Assembly: GCA_963921195.1 (NCBI GenBank)
Contig: OY992538.1
Coordinates: forward strand, 2,604,001 to 2,668,000
DNA from: Pegoplata infirma
Lineage: Eukaryota > Arthropoda > Insecta > Diptera > Anthomyiidae
DNA length: 64,000 nt
Reading direction: 5' to 3'
How positions within the stretch are numbered: position 1 is the first letter of the stretch; the number at the start of each line of letters is the position of its first letter. Made by a program: the position numbers and the translations under genes. Below, one piece after another: positions 19,937 through 32,574 of the stretch. The notes under the pieces were generated by a model. That model worked only from the letters and a program-made list of their open reading frames with translations. It had not been told where the DNA came from and made no database searches.

Positions 19937-20345
19937 ATGGTCATAGGTTAATTTCGGAGATGGGCCTAGTCGGATCAGGGGAAAAAGTTCCCCCTTAAAG
20001 AACCAAAGTCTAAAAAAGTTAACTTTTATAGTTTTTTTACGTATTTTTGTGAAAGAAATTAAATATTTTTGTGCTTGAAGAAGTTTAAAGTCATGCATTT
20101 GAACCCAGGGGATTTGAAAAAAAACGTTTTTTTGTCCCGCTCCCTTTTGTGGGCATGGAAATCTGAAAATAATTTATACAATGATAACTTAAGTATAAAA
20201 AGCATTATAATTGAGTTTGTAAACATTTTTCAGCTAAAGGTGCCCTCAAGGACTACCACCAAGCACCTCTTCCCTATCCAAAAAATGGCCCTTAAAATTT
20301 ATTGTTCATTTTTTTTTTAAATGTTGGAGGGTATAAAAGATTCAT

Positions 20346-21780
20346 TTGTTTTTTGGGCTGTGTTATTTTTTCTACAAATATATATTCCACTTAAATAAAA
20401 ATTTTAGCATCTTAAGGCGGATTACTCAAAGTCCAGTTAGCCACTAACTTTCGATTTAACGGAGCCTTATGATAAAATTTATATGAAAATTGTTTTTATG
20501 TAACTGAAAATTGAGTAATCCAGATCTACTTGTTTAAATTTTAATTTTGCCCATTGATGCACACATGGTCAGCGTTTTTTAACACATTTTTATTTTTTTT
20601 TTTTCATTTTCAAAATCTATTTAATAAATTGAGAATAATAATTCAAACAATATAATTTCCAAAAGGTTAGAGGGCTTATGTTGTTATTTTTGTTATTGCA
20701 ATTTATAACCGTTTACAAAAAAAAAAAAAAAAAAAAAAATACAACGGAAATTGAATTTATTACAATCAATTCACTTAAATGAAGGTGTGAAAATTGTTAC
20801 CTGTCATGAATAATAATAAATAATCATAAAAAAGGCATGTAGTGTTAAAAAAAAAAATTAAAAAGCTCTTTTATTGTTTGACACTTGAAATTGAAAAGAA
20901 AGGATCAGAATGATTGTTTTTCCCACACTCAACAATAATTTTTTTCTTTTAAAAGTAAATTTAAATGCATTGTTCTCTGTGCAAAATGAAAAATTTTAGA
21001 AAAATGGGCTTTTAGAAGAGGGTGGCGGCAAAATAACATACAGTTGATTTATGATTTCTATGAAAAAAAAAATATATTTGATTTGTTTGTTTAAGCATGA
21101 TTTGTTTATTATGGCAGAAAGAGTAGGAAATTCAAAGTCTTATAAAAACGGAAACACACACACATGTACAAAAACACGCATAAATGACTTCTGCAAGAGT
21201 AAATAAATTTCCCAACAACAAAATAAGTATTTTTAACGAACACGTTATTAAATGCACACATACCTGAATTTATATTTAGTTCGGTTTGAGTCCATATTAA
21301 TTATTTCTGAGAAATAATAATTGTTGTACAATAAGAAAATCTGAAAAAAATTCAAGTGACAACACAGGCTAAGTGGAGATGTCAACAGCTTTCGAAAGAT
21401 GCCACCCTTCCATCATCAGCACTTCTTCGATTGCCACGATTAATGTGTGTCAGATTAAAATTTGCCATTTAAATGAAACTTTTGAACAAATTAAGAATTG
21501 GAATTACTTCTCTTTGTGTTGAATAACCCGTATTCACCATCATTCGTGTTGTATTCATTTGTCAGAAACTTAATCCATCTTAACTTTTAACACAGTTGTA
21601 TTTTTTCCATTGTTAACCCATCATAAGTTTGGATCGAATTTAGATTTTTGGCGAATATGTCTCCGGCACACCGACAGATATGTTGCAATAGACGTAAAAA
21701 CAATGTGGAAAACATATCATGCAGATCTATTTCACGCAGATTTATTTCACTCAATCAATTCTATTCGATCATAAAACTGT
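20346..21780. other. Unassigned, possibly unique DNA
   Basis: No terminal repeats or matches to other parts of the window were seen. Contains A-runs at 20720 and 20850. A less AT-rich patch lies at 21360-21480. No ORF with recognisable domain. Candidate host flank or intron sequence. Confidence 0.3.
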
Positions 21781-22198
21781 TTTAACATTATAATGTTTTT
21801 AGGCTGGTGTCTAATTTTCAAAATGATACCACCTTAGTTTGACTATATAAGCCAACGACTAATAAAAAAGACAATAAGAATTACTGTTTTCATTTTCTTA
21901 AAACCAAAAGAGGTTTGCAACTTTGATTTGTAACTTGAATAATAGCTCACCTGCTGGTGAATAAAAGCGTTTTTCACCAGATGGTGAATAAAACGTAACA
22001 TAATTATTAAAAAAAAATTTTTGTTCATCAATTTTTTTTCAGAAAGTTTTTTTTTTCATCAAATTCCATTTTTTTTATCAATTTTTTTTTTTCATAATTT
22101 TTTTTTTTTTCATAAAATTTTTTCCATAAAATTTTTTATTTTTCTTGAATTTTGTCATCACTATATGTATTTTTTCATAATTTTTTTTTCACCATAAT

Positions 22199-23511
22199 TT
22201 TTATACCCTCCAACCACAGTATGGTATACTCACTTTGTCATTCCGTGTGTAACGCATCGAAATATCGGCATAGGACCCCATAAAGTTTATATATTGTTGA
22301 TCAGTGATCGATTCTAAGAAATTCTAGCGATGTCCGTCCTTCCGTCCCTCTGTCCGTCCGTCCGTCTGTCCGTCTGTAGAGGACACGATAATAAAAGAGC
22401 TAGGCTTTCAAAGTTTGGCACGAATATGTCTTATATTCCTATGCAGGTTAGGTTCGGAAATGGGCAAAATCGGACCAAGGGGGAAAAAGTTCCCCCTTTG
22501 AGAACTAAACCAACCTTTGAGAAACGTTTTTTTTGCAGGGTTTTTTGTACTTTTTTTTAAGCAAATGCAACATTTTTATGTCGGAGGAAGCTAAAAACTC
22601 TGCATGTGGACCCAGCGGATAAAAAAAATAAAAATAAAGTTTGACCCGCCCCTTTTGTGGATATAAAAAACTTATTTTAGTAATGATTAGTTACACTCAA
22701 AAAAAAAAAAACTGTAAAGTTAGCAAAACATTTAGTTAAATATAACTAAAAAAGCACCTGATTTTGAACCTACTAAATTTCTAGTTAATTTAACTAAAAT
22801 TATTTAGCTAACTTTTCGTAGAATGAATGTAGCAAAAAAAGCTGTAGCTTTAACTAAAAATTCAGCTGAAAATTTTGTTACATTTTTATATACATATTAC
22901 CAAAAAAAAATTAGTTGAATTCAGCTAAGCTTTTTGTTACTTTTTTGTAAAAAATTGTAAGTTTGTTAAATATTGATTTTAAACACTAACACTTCACATA
23001 TTTTTTTCTTTTTTTTCACAGCATTAAGTTCAGCTTAAGTAGAACTTATGAGATTTGCATAGGAGGCTACACAAGAAATATGTAAAAAAATTTCACTTAA
23101 CAAATATGTTACGAGAAATCAACAAATTAATTAGTAAAAATTCGTAAACTCAGTTTAAAATTCAACAAAAAAAATTAATTCAAATTTCGTTCAAAAATAG
23201 TATTTCCGTAAATTGAACTTAACTCAAAAAAGCAGTTAAAACGCTGATTTTAACTAAAAATTTGCTAAAAAGCCAGTAAACTCGAGTTAACAAAAAAAAT
23301 TTGTTAACTTTACAGTTTTATTTTTTTGAGTGTAGATTGAATAATTGCATGAAACATAATAAATCCATTTGATAACATCTGACGCAAGGGGAAGATGTCC
23401 CCCAATGTCTCCCACCAAACCCCGAAACCACCCCCCACCTAAAAAATTATGTTTTTTTTTGGAGGGTATAAAAGATTCGGCAGAGCCGAATTTAACACTC
23501 TCACTTGTTTT
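22199..23511 (+). mobile_element. Helentron (DINE-1/mini-me type) carrying a nested MITE
   Basis: Starts TATACCCTCCAACCAC, with the core and GTCC-rich run at 22334-22378. Ends TGGAGGGTATAAAAG, hairpin ATTCGGC-aga-GCCGAAT, CACTTGTTT. MITE 22692-23334 interrupts it. It gives the empty-site comparison for the retrotransposon insertion at 12399 in a sister copy. Confidence 0.78.
22692..23334. mobile_element. 643-bp MITE with TACACTCAAAAAA ends, family M1 copy 1
   Basis: The ends read TACACTCAAAAAAA..ACTGTAAAGTTA and the complement. The interior is TTAACTAAA-rich and holds 'gtagaacttatgagatttgc'. Copy 2 (46156-46789) is close to identical over the whole length. If TA is the target duplication, this is Tc1/mariner-like. 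No ORF. Confidence 0.75.
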
Positions 23512-23644
23512 TTATCAAAACTTTTATTATTCAAATTTTGTTTTTCATATAAATTTTTTTTTGTTTAATTTTTTCCACCAAAACAACTTTTTTACCAAGT
23601 CTAAAATTCTGTCATAAAAATGCTCCATTTGTTTAACAAATGTA

Positions 23645-23910
23645 CAAAAAACAAGTGATTGTGGTAAATTATTCTGTGCCTAATAATTTATACTCATTTT
23701 ATAAAAAAAACTTTTTTGCACTTAAGTAATGCACTCGTTTACCAAATTTACAGTTTTTTTGGTATCTGGCTTTCTACAGACAGATGGACGGATGTATATA
23801 GCTAGATTGTATTAGAAATGGATCAATATTATATACGTAAACTTATATACGTTAATGTGGTCCTCGACCGATATTTCAATTCGTTTTGCATGGAATGGCA
23901 AATAACATTA
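23645..23910 (-). mobile_element. Very old Helentron remnant
   Basis: Minus orientation: 'aacaagtgattgtgg' 3' end, then 'cagacagatggacgg' (decayed GTCY run), 'gctagatt' and 'cctcgaccgatatttcaattcg' (decayed core). The corresponding remnant at 35876-36040 occupies the same place in the second composite repeat, so it predates the duplication. Confidence 0.5.
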
Positions 23911-24014
23911 TTTTTGGTAAAAAAAAAACTTTGCTTTGGAAAATCTTTATTATAACATTATCATGATTTACGGTTTTGGATAAGAGTACAAAATTCGCTG
24001 GCATCTTTTAATGG

Positions 24015-24775
24015 TTCACTTTGAAAATTTACTGGTAAATAATTACTACTTTTTTAAAAATACCTTTGCTTTTTGCGTTGGGCTAGAAATTGTTTTTGAT
24101 TATCTTATTATCTTATTTAAGGTTTATTGTAATGAATTTTTTTTTTTCTTTTTAAAAATGAAAGTGACGAACTGGTGTAAAGAAAATATTTTTCTATTGA
24201 AAATTCGGTTGAATTTTAATTCTACAAAATAAAAAAATTATATCTGTCTTAAAGTATTTTTTTCTCAGCAACATTTTTTTTCGAGCAAATCGATAAAATT
24301 ATGTTTTAAATAATAAACAAAATATCTTGTAAATTATAAAATTGTTTTGAATTTCTTGTTTTACTTCTTTTTTATTTTGTTTTTGTTCTAGAATTTTTTA
24401 CAATTTCTAATAAGTTATTTAAGCTCATCCATTAAATCTATGGCACGCATAAATTTATTTTTTCGAATCATGATATTTCTTTTTCAATATTAATGTAGAA
24501 CCCAGTAAACAATTGTAACATTTCAAACATTTAATTTTCGAATTTTCTGCGACAACATATCGCAAAACACAAACTTATTTTACAGAAAACTTGTTTAAAG
24601 TTCTTTATTAAAAATGGGTTTCCATTAAAAAAGATGGATTGGTACATAAAAAATGTAATAATGACATATTATCTTCTCGAGTGGTGAGTTTAAAATAAAT
24701 TAATACAATATAATATATAATTCTGCATATTTTTGAGTTATGTCACCATGTAGTAAATGAGCGATATACATATGA
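24015..24775. other. Unassigned AT-rich DNA
   Basis: No terminal repeats, ORF of note or internal match were seen. Confidence 0.3.
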
Positions 24776-25380
24776 GGTATTCCACACAAATTGTCCATCA
24801 AAAAAAAAAAAAAAACATGCGTCTCATGAATTCCTGAATAGGTTGAATTGATAGGCCTATATTAAACTAAAAAAATTGCGTTTGTGGTTTTTCAATTTTT
24901 CAAAAAAAAAAAAAAAAAATTATCAAATTTGTGTCGAGTTGCCTTGATTAAATATATATAAAATAAAAACGGAATGCACCATAACCTCAAAAATTGTCAT
25001 TTTCCTATATTTTTTTCAGAACCCGTTCTTAAAATTTCCTATTTTTAAAAAAATTTAATTTGTCAAAAATCCGGCCACTGTTTTGTTCTTTATTTTTTAA
25101 GTTAAGATGTTTGTCTATCTACACAAAAAATTCAAAAAATTTTTGAGAAAATCACATTTGAATATTTAATTTCATATCAATTTTGTAATTTGCTTGCCTT
25201 CTTGTTTCAACATAGCGCATGAGTAACAAATATTTGCTTTAATGTTACACATACGCTATATTAAAACAAGTAAATATATACACATTACAACATTGATATG
25301 AAATTTAATATTCAAATGTGAAATTTCAGAACAAGAATGCAAATTTTTGAGGTTATGGTACATTCCGTTTTTATTTAATA
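24776..25380. mobile_element. Foldback-type element FBc, palindromic part
   Basis: Starts GAGGTATTCCACACAAATTG, like GAGGCATTCCACATC at 63833. The inner palindrome 24961-25376 runs from 'aaaacggaatgcaccataac' to 'gttatggtacattccgtttt' with its axis at ~25235. The arms are unequal because ~130 bp are present only on the left. Sequence matching 24800-24960 recurs inverted at 29140-29312, so the full element once spanned the Helitron at 25999-28830. Confidence 0.6.
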
Positions 25381-26093
25381 TATCGAGAGCCTATTTTCAA
25401 AACCCTCTATCTTCCATTTTCACGAAAATGACTTTTTGATGGCAAAATATTCAGTAAAACGGCCCTCACTATGGTGTAAAATTCAGAACAAAAATATTTT
25501 TTTTTTGCTATTTAATTCGCATTTTTGGTTTTCTCTAGCTCTTATACAATAAATTTTTCTCAATGCAAAACCCTCTATCTTTTAAAATAATTAATTTATA
25601 ATTTTTTTTTTAATAATTTCATCATGCATTATATGTTTTCATACTAATTTTTGCATGCTGAACATGAATTTGTCAACAAAATTCCAGAACAAGGATTTTG
25701 GTCCACTGATGCTAATTTTTTCTGAAAATTCTTGTTGGACTTTTTTAAAAAATATGGCTCAAAATTTGGATGTCTTGTGTACATTATGAAACAAAAATTT
25801 TAATCATAAAAATCGCGGTGCTGATCAGCATCTGTGGACCAAAATCACGTTCTAAATTTTTTGACTATTTTTTACATAACATACTCAACAGTTTGTCAAC
25901 TTTTAAGATGAATTCGGTAAGAAAATAATTTTTGTCTTAAAAATCAGCAACTGTAGACCAAAACCGCGATTTCAGAATTTTTTATAAGCCTTTATCTATC
26001 TTCTATATATATAAAAGAGTAATGTGACTGACTGACTGACTGACTGACTGACTGACTGACTTATTGACTGATTCATCATCGCCCAGCCCAAAC

Positions 26094-27140
26094 CGCTGAA
26101 GCTATAAACTTGAAATTTGGACTGTAGGTTCACCTCCCGGAATGTAGATCCACTAAGGCCGGATTTTTGCCAATGTTGATTCTAAGGGGGTTAAAAGGGT
26201 AAAAAACTGTACTTTTGGTACTTTTTATATCTCCTGAAATAATGGTCATAGAGACTTGAAATTTGGACTGTATGTTCACATCCTGGAATAAAGATCCATT
26301 AAGGCTGGATTTTTGCCAGTGTTGATTCTAAGGGGGTAAAAAGGGTAAAAAACTGTACTTTTGGTACTTTTTATATCTCCTGAAATATTGGTCATAGAGA
26401 CTTGAAATTTGGACTGTATGTTCACATCCTGGAATATAGATCCAGTAAGGCTGGATTCTTGCCAGTGTTGATTCTAAGGGGGTAAAAAGGGTAAAATACT
26501 GTACTTTTGGTACTTTTTATATATCCTCAAATAATGGTCGTAGAGACTTGAAATTTGGACTGTATGTTCACATCCTGGAATATAGATCCAGTAAGGCTGG
26601 ATTTTTGCCAGTGTTGATTCTAAGGGGTTAAAAAGGGTAAAATACTGTACTTTTAGTAATTTTTATATATCCTCAAATAATGGTCGTAGAGACTTGAAAT
26701 TTGGACTGTATGTTCACATCCTGGAATATAGATCCAGTAAGGCTGGATTTTCGCCAATGTTGATTCTAAGGGGTAAAAAGGGTAAAAATCTGTACCTTTG
26801 GTACCTTTTCTATTTCATTAAAAAATGGTCACATAGACTTGAAATTTGGACTGTATGTTCAGCTCCCGAAATAAAAATCCCGCAAGGCTGGATTTTTGCC
26901 AATGATGATGCTAAGGGGTTAAAAAGGGTAAAAATCTGTACTCTTTGCACATTTTATATTTCCTTAAATAATGGTACTAGAAACTTGAAATTTGCAATGT
27001 CGGTTCACCTCCCGGAAAAGAGATTCAGTAAGGCTGGGTTTTTGCCAATGTTGATTCCACGGGGGTAAAATGGGTAAAAAGTGTACTTTTGGTAATTTTT
27101 GTTATTTACTGAAGTAATGGTCATTCAAACTTGAAATTTT
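26094..27140 (+). repeat. 146-bp tandem repeat array in the Helitron (about 7 units)
   Basis: The landmark GAGACTTGAAATTTGGACTG begins at 26251, 26397, 26543 and 26689, exactly 146 bp apart. Further diverged units continue to ~27140. 146 is not a multiple of three, so the 124-codon open frame across it is not a gene. The same array occurs inverted at 43540-44460. Confidence 0.9.
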
Positions 27141-27194
27141 GAATGTAGAATCCTTTAGTGAAATAAAACATTCTGGAACAAGTACATTCTGAAA

Positions 27195-27655
27195 GTTATG
27201 TACCTTTTAAAAAAAGTACCTTTTATAAAAAGTACCTATTATAAAAAGTACCTTTTATAAAAAGATCCTTTTATAAAAAGTACCTTTTATAAAAAGTACC
27301 TTTTATAAAAAGTACCTTTTATAAAAAGTACCTTTTATAAAAAGTACCTTTTATAAAAAGTACCTTTTATAAAAAGTACATTTTATAAAAAGTACCTTTT
27401 ATAAAAAGTACCTATTATAAAAAGTATCTTTTTAAAAAGTACCTTTTATAAAAGTACCTTTTATAAAAAGTACCTTTTATAAAAAGTACATTTTATAAAA
27501 AGTACCTTTTATAAAAAGTACCTTTTATAAAAAGTACCTATTATAAAAAGTACCTTTTATAAACAGTACCTGTTATAAAAAGTACCTTTTATAAAAAGTA
27601 CCTTTTATAAAAAGTACCTTTTAAAAAAAGTACCTTTTATAAAAAGAACTTTTTT
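27195..27655 (+). repeat. 16-bp tandem array AAAAAGTACCTTTTAT (about 28 units)
   Basis: Highly regular 16-base units, nearly self-complementary around GTAC. A related GGTACTTTTTATA motif occurs inside each 146-bp unit, so the short array may have arisen from it. The inverted array at 42690-43470 has about 49 units, showing array length change between copies. Confidence 0.9.
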
Positions 27656-29100
27656 TTCAGAGAAACTTTAATAAAAAGAACCTTTAATATAAAGAACCTC
27701 TTTTAAAAAGTACCGAAAGTTTTCTTTGTTACTTTATTATTTCCTGAAATAGTAATCATAGAAACTTTTTATACTTCCTGAAAAAATGGTCCTTGAATCT
27801 TAAAATTTCTAATGTAGTAGAATTCGGTAAAAAAACATTCTGGCAAAAATACGGTTGCTAAAACAATGATCCTAGAAAATTGAAATATGGAATGAAGGAT
27901 TTTTCGATGAAGCAAAAAACATTACGGAGGAGGTACTTTTTGTAAAGTAAAGTACTTTTTTAAAAAATACGTTTCTAGAGGTGTGAAAAAGTGTTTTTTG
28001 ATACTTTATATATTTTATGATGTAATGATCCTAGGCACCGAAATTTTGAATGCTGGAAGAAGTTATTTTTGGAAATTCTGTTTCTAAGGGTCGCGACCGA
28101 TCGTAAAGGGGGAAAAAAGTGCAAATTTGGTTATTCTTTATATATTTTAAATATAGGATCACATACCACAAAAAAAAACTGTTTTTGGAATTTAATTTAA
28201 ATCCTCAGAAAAAACACCAAAGAGAAATTAAAATTTTAGGGTAAAAAGGGGTACCTGGTAACAGTGGTGTAAAATGGTACTTTTAATATCTATAAGATAA
28301 AGACAATAGAACTTTTTATGTCTTTAACGCATATTATACGGAGAGAAATGAAACTTACATGGAACTAAAGGAGATGGAATTGGAAATAAAATGGAGTAGA
28401 ACGGGGAACGAAATGGGATGGAGCAGGGAACAATATGGAATGATACTTTTTACTCAATATTTTCGTATTTAACTTTTTTTACTCCATATTTTTTCTCTCT
28501 ATATGTTTTTTTCACTCAAACTTATTTTTATTCCAATTTCTTTTTTTACTGAAATATTTACTCACTCAAAATCCAAAAACCCGATATAAGGGCTCGAAAA
28601 TTGTCAATATCTATATTCACCGGAACGAACATGATAACGTACCAGCTATTCAAATTTTATTGTTTAAATTATTCATTGAAATATTATTTTATGAAAGACT
28701 TAAACGTCCACAAGTAAACAAAACAAAGACTATGTAGGGGAATTTTTTTGAAATCGATAGAGTAATCCTGACCTTTCTATTATCCGGTATTCAATACCAC
28801 CGGTAACGAAGTACCGGGATGGCAAGCTAGTCATTAATAAATCACGATAAAAATTTACCGATGTCGTAAATGAAATCATAATTATTAATTTTTATTAAAA
28901 TGCAAAACCCTCTATCTGGTCATTTGCATTCATGTACTTAATATTTTTGAGAAACAAAACCCTCTATCTATCATAAAATCCCCAATAGTGCAAATTTTTA
29001 AAAAAGGACTACTATATGCGAGATTCAGTAGTTGATTTAAAAAAATATTTTAGAATATCGAATTTTAATTACTTTAGCAATACCTGAAATAAACAGTTTA

Positions 29101-29880
29101 TTGTCTCTCCTGAAAAGTTGTGTTTTTTTAGAAAGGGGGTTTTGATATATTTAATCAAGACTACTCGACACAAATTTGACCATTATTTTATTATTTAACC
29201 CCGCCTCCTAAGCCCAGGTTTTGAAATATAGAAAAACCAAAAACACAATTTTCTAAGTTCCATAAAGGGCTATCAAACCAACCTATTTAAAAATTCGTAG
29301 GATACATGTTTTTACAGACATTTTTGGTTTTTCAATTTTTCAAAAAATGGTGGGCAAAGGAAGCATTATAAAATATTTGAAAAATGGTAAAATTTGTGTC
29401 AAGTTCCCTTGATTAAATATTTATCAAATTAAAATGGAATGAACCACAATCTCAAAATTTAACTTTCTTGTATATTTTTTTAATGGGATATCGAATAAAA
29501 ATTTTAATTTTTCCAAATTTTTTAGAACCTGCCCTGAAATTTTTGAACCTTTTAAAAAATTAAATTTATCAAAAATCCGACCAAAAATTTTTATTTTTTT
29601 AGTTTAGATGTTTGTCTATCCACCCAAAAAGATTTAGGAGGACATTTTTCGTATTTTTCGAGAAATGACATTTGAATTTCAAACTTCATAAAAATTCTAA
29701 ATTTCTCTTGTATTTTATTGTCTCAACATGGCGTATGAGTAACAAATATTTGTGAAACCAACGAATTTTGAAAATATTTGTTACTCATACGCCATGATGA
29801 GACAATAAAGTACCAGAGAATTACAGAATTTTTATGAAATTTAATATTCAAATGCGATTTTCTCGCAAACTTTACTTTTT
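29101..29880. mobile_element. Foldback FBc, right part and second palindrome
   Basis: 29140-29312 is the complement of 24800-24960. From ~29330 the sequence resumes in the direct orientation ('ggtttttcaatttttcaaaa', 'ccttgattaaatat', 'aaaatggaatgaaccac'). It reaches a ~38-bp near-perfect stem (29713-29751 with 29772-29809, around 'aacatggcgtatgagtaac'). Arrangement suggests a rearranged or second FBc copy. The outer right end is not found. Confidence 0.5.
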
Positions 29881-30989
29881 TACTTTTTTATTTTTTTTGT
29901 ATAAAAATATGATTCCTCTTCTTTTTAAAATACAACTTGAAAAAATGGCAAATTGTTTGTTAAGATATTCTTTATCTCTGTTTCATTCATTATTGTTTAA
30001 CCATTTAACATTCTCCTCTATGATGATAAAAGCCGCTACATTATTGACATATTTGCTTGTCATTTTGTATGGACGTCCTAAAAAAGTTTCTGTACCTTGT
30101 TAGACAACGGATTTCAGAATCTATCGAATCTAAATAAAAGGACCTCTAACCTTTTTTTCTATTTATCCATAAATTGTAATTTTGATAGAATAAATGGTCG
30201 TATAAATAAAACAAAAAAAATATGTTACCAGCATTCCCCTTCGAACTGAATCAAAATGTATTTTGTAGTAGTATCATAAGTTACTACATAATTTTAATAT
30301 TGAATTATAAAAGTCATATTACAGGGTGTTTAAAATTCGGCCACTGCGATTATCATCCATCTCACTTGTTAATAAAATTTATTAGATTGTGCGTGTAGTG
30401 GTTTTCTATTTTCTGTCTTTCTTGTTGATTTTTAGGCCGATTTGTTTTGCCAAGAAACACAATAACTTAGTTTACTTTGTTGACGTTGGCTGGTTGTTTT
30501 TATTTTATTTATTGTATTTTTTGCCGTTTGGTCGTTAGATTGTTTGGTCATATTAGAGATAGGCCGTGAATCACTTTCACGCTTCGAAAAATGCCCCAAT
30601 AAATAGAGCATTTTCTATAAAAAGGATAACAATATTAATATTTTTTTCTGCTTAATTTTGTTTTTAAAAATATAGTGTACGCACATACTTACATAAACAT
30701 ACTCACTGATTTTTTTTTTTGGCAATGGAGATAATTATGCCGCTTGAATTATTTGTTAGACGCGTCGCTAAACTTGGGTATAGACTTTGTGGCATCTTTG
30801 AACTATGAAATAAAATGTAGTAAAAATATTAAAGTCAATGAGCTACAATACGAAATAGTATTATTGGTTTTGTTACAACACAAATTAAAATTATTTAATA
30901 TTGATGAATTTTTATGGTTGGATTATAATAACACCAACTGAAAAAGGTACATTTAAATTTGGTTTTTAGAATTGGTTTTTTGACATTAA
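29881..30989. other. Unassigned, possibly unique DNA
   Basis: No terminal repeats or internal matches. Small ORFs (29834-30103, 30744-30941) have no recognisable domain and an AT-driven composition; I do not support them as genes. Confidence 0.3.
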
Positions 30990-30997
30990 CATTTTTA

Positions 30998-32431
30998 CAG
31001 TGTTGGCTACCGTTACCCTTTCAATACCGTTACCGATTAAAAACTCTTTAATATTGACTAACGTTACCGTTACCAATACCGAAATAAAAATTTTGAAATA
31101 CCGTTACCGATAAAATACCATTACCTTTAAGGTAGGAACAGAACAAGCCCGGCACGACTTTTTCCATACGATTTGACAGTTAAAAACCGTGACCGGCACG
31201 ACAAATAATTAAAACTTATTTTATTTTATCTCCGGGTTCTCTCAATCTCCCTCCCTCTCACACTTCAGGGTTGCCGCATTTTCACAATAATTTTTAATTT
31301 TTTCATTCACAATGGTGTAACAAACGTACAGTAGTGCCAACTTAATCACATTGACTATGTGATAAGCGATTTTTTTCCGTAAAATTACTCTAATTTTATT
31401 AAAAGTTGGCACCACTGAACAAACAAATGACATTTTTTGCCGTCGCCGTCCCCCGTCATTGTTTTGGGCCTATATTCTCCGGCAACGGCACCCGTCCCCC
31501 GTGCCGTGCTTGTTCTGTTTTTACCTTTATTCGGATTTTTACCGGTATAATATCGGTTTTGTTTTGGTTGTCTTAATATTACTTGTTTAAAAATTTTTTG
31601 GAGATAAAAAACTAAGTAAAATATTTTTAATGTACGTAAAATAAAAAAAACTAATTTTTGTTTATTACAAATCGTTTTATTTGGACAAAAGCAATGAGGA
31701 AATCGGTCCAACCAATGATAACATTCTCAATTTAAGTAAATTTTACCGGAATTTTCTATTTAATTGGTTACTTTAACTTAATTTTATATCATAAAGTTTT
31801 AAAAAATAAAAAAAATTTTATGTTTTTTTACTGACTATTTGCTGATTTAAAAAAATTTTTCAAATTTTAGCAGATTACTTTGTAATTTTACAAACATTTT
31901 ATTTTCTTATTTTTTTTAATTTTTGCCTAATTTAAACGATTAAAACTAAAAATGTTTCAAGTGTAAAATAAACCTCATTATTTTGATAATTTTACAGAAA
32001 TATTTAGTTGTCCTGTTTTAAAGAGAACTTTCTTTTAAAAAAATTATTAAAAAAAAAAAATAAAATTAAAAAAGTTTATTTAAAAGCAGCATAACTAAAA
32101 AATTGTCGCTTTAAAAAAAATCTGAAAATTTCTTTCTGTAAAATTATTGTGTTGCTCATTTGTTTGCTCTATTTTTCCTCCTGCCAATACCTTTTTTTAT
32201 TTTATTAAATAAATTTTTGATTTTTATGGGTTCTTATCAATTTGGTGACTTTTAAATAGTTTTGGTAAATTTTTTTCATAATACCGGTATGTACCGGTAT
32301 CGATGTTTCGGTAACGGTTTATCGTTACCGAAATACTCGAAAATACCGTTACCTTTACCGTTACCGATATAAAAAACATGTAATATCAATACCGTTACCA
32401 ATACCGTTATTCGTTTCGGTTGCCAACCCTG
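30998..32431. mobile_element. hAT-like non-autonomous element (1.43 kb) with perfect 8-bp target duplication
   Basis: Ends CAGTGTTGGCTACCG and GGTTGCCAACCCTG are inverted. Flanks are CATTTTTA on both sides (30990-30997 and 32432-32439). The subterminal zones are packed with TACCGTTACCG-type repeats on both sides (31005-31125, 32285-32415). A smaller MITE (31130-31526) is nested inside. No transposase ORF. Confidence 0.85.
31130..31526. mobile_element. MITE nested in the hAT-like element
   Basis: Inverted ends AGGTAGGAACAGAACAAGC and GCTTGTTCTGTTTTTACCT, flanked by TTA on both sides (31127-31129, 31527-31529). The ends are followed by CCCGGCACG / CGTGCCGTG. It is GC-richer than its surroundings (CGGCAACGGCACCCGTCC). 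The 3-bp TTA suggests PIF/Harbinger type. A related end may be present at 55680-55720. Confidence 0.6.
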
Positions 32432-32574
32432 CATTTTTATAAAGAATACAATAATTGAAGTATTTAAAAGAAATATGTACCAAGATAACCCAAATAAAAA
32501 TTTGAAGAATCATTGCTGATCCGAAAAATGGATCGCTAAGATTAGATGAGGTTGAAGATACCGTTAATCTTTTA

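Larger units (their letters stand above)
18030..20345 (+). mobile_element. Old Helentron containing foldback FBe
   Basis: Core text 'gattttaagacattccagcg' at 18050 and body text ('gtagactgctgaaatttggc' at 18261; 'gggcctagtcggatcagggg' and 'ttcccccttaaagaacc' at 19960-20010) lie on either side of the foldback 18302-19936. The end TGGAGGGTAT (20325) is followed by 'aaagattca' and then a T-run. The 3' hairpin is deleted, so the copy is defective. Confidence 0.65.
21781..24014 (+). repeat. T-rich composite repeat, copy 1, with nested insertions
   Basis: Begins TTTAACATTATAATGTTTTT, then 'aggctggtgtctaatttt', two GGTGAATAAAA hairpins (21950-21990: CACCTGCTGGTG, CACCAGATGGTG), and a T-rich tract of CATCAATTTTTT-like units (22020-22198). 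It resumes after a nested Helentron at 23512 and ends with 'aacattatcatgattta' and 'agagtacaaaattcgctggc'. The same order occurs at 33201-36137. A partial inverted copy is at 52575-53695. Nature unknown. Confidence 0.6.
25999..28830 (+). mobile_element. Non-autonomous Helitron carrying two satellite arrays (2.8 kb)
   Basis: 5' end TCTTCTATATATATAAAAG preceded by A (25998). 3' end: hairpin CCGGTA-acgaag-TACCGG (28800-28817), ten bases, then CTAG (28827-28830) followed by T. This is a canonical Helitron boundary between A and T, without a target duplication. Inside, in order: (TGAC)n at 26025-26062, a 146-bp tandem array, a 16-bp tandem array, and a 1.2-kb unique 3' part. There is no Rep/helicase ORF, so movement would need a helper elsewhere. 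Confidence 0.88.

Noticed and set aside
26694..27068. 124-codon ORF with repeated protein motifs
   Set aside because: It crosses a 146-bp tandem array; the period is not a multiple of three, so the frame cannot encode a regular repeat protein.
27195..27655. Regular direct repeats considered as a CRISPR array
   Set aside because: Units are 16 bp with no spacers, and the genome is a fly's; this is a tandem satellite.
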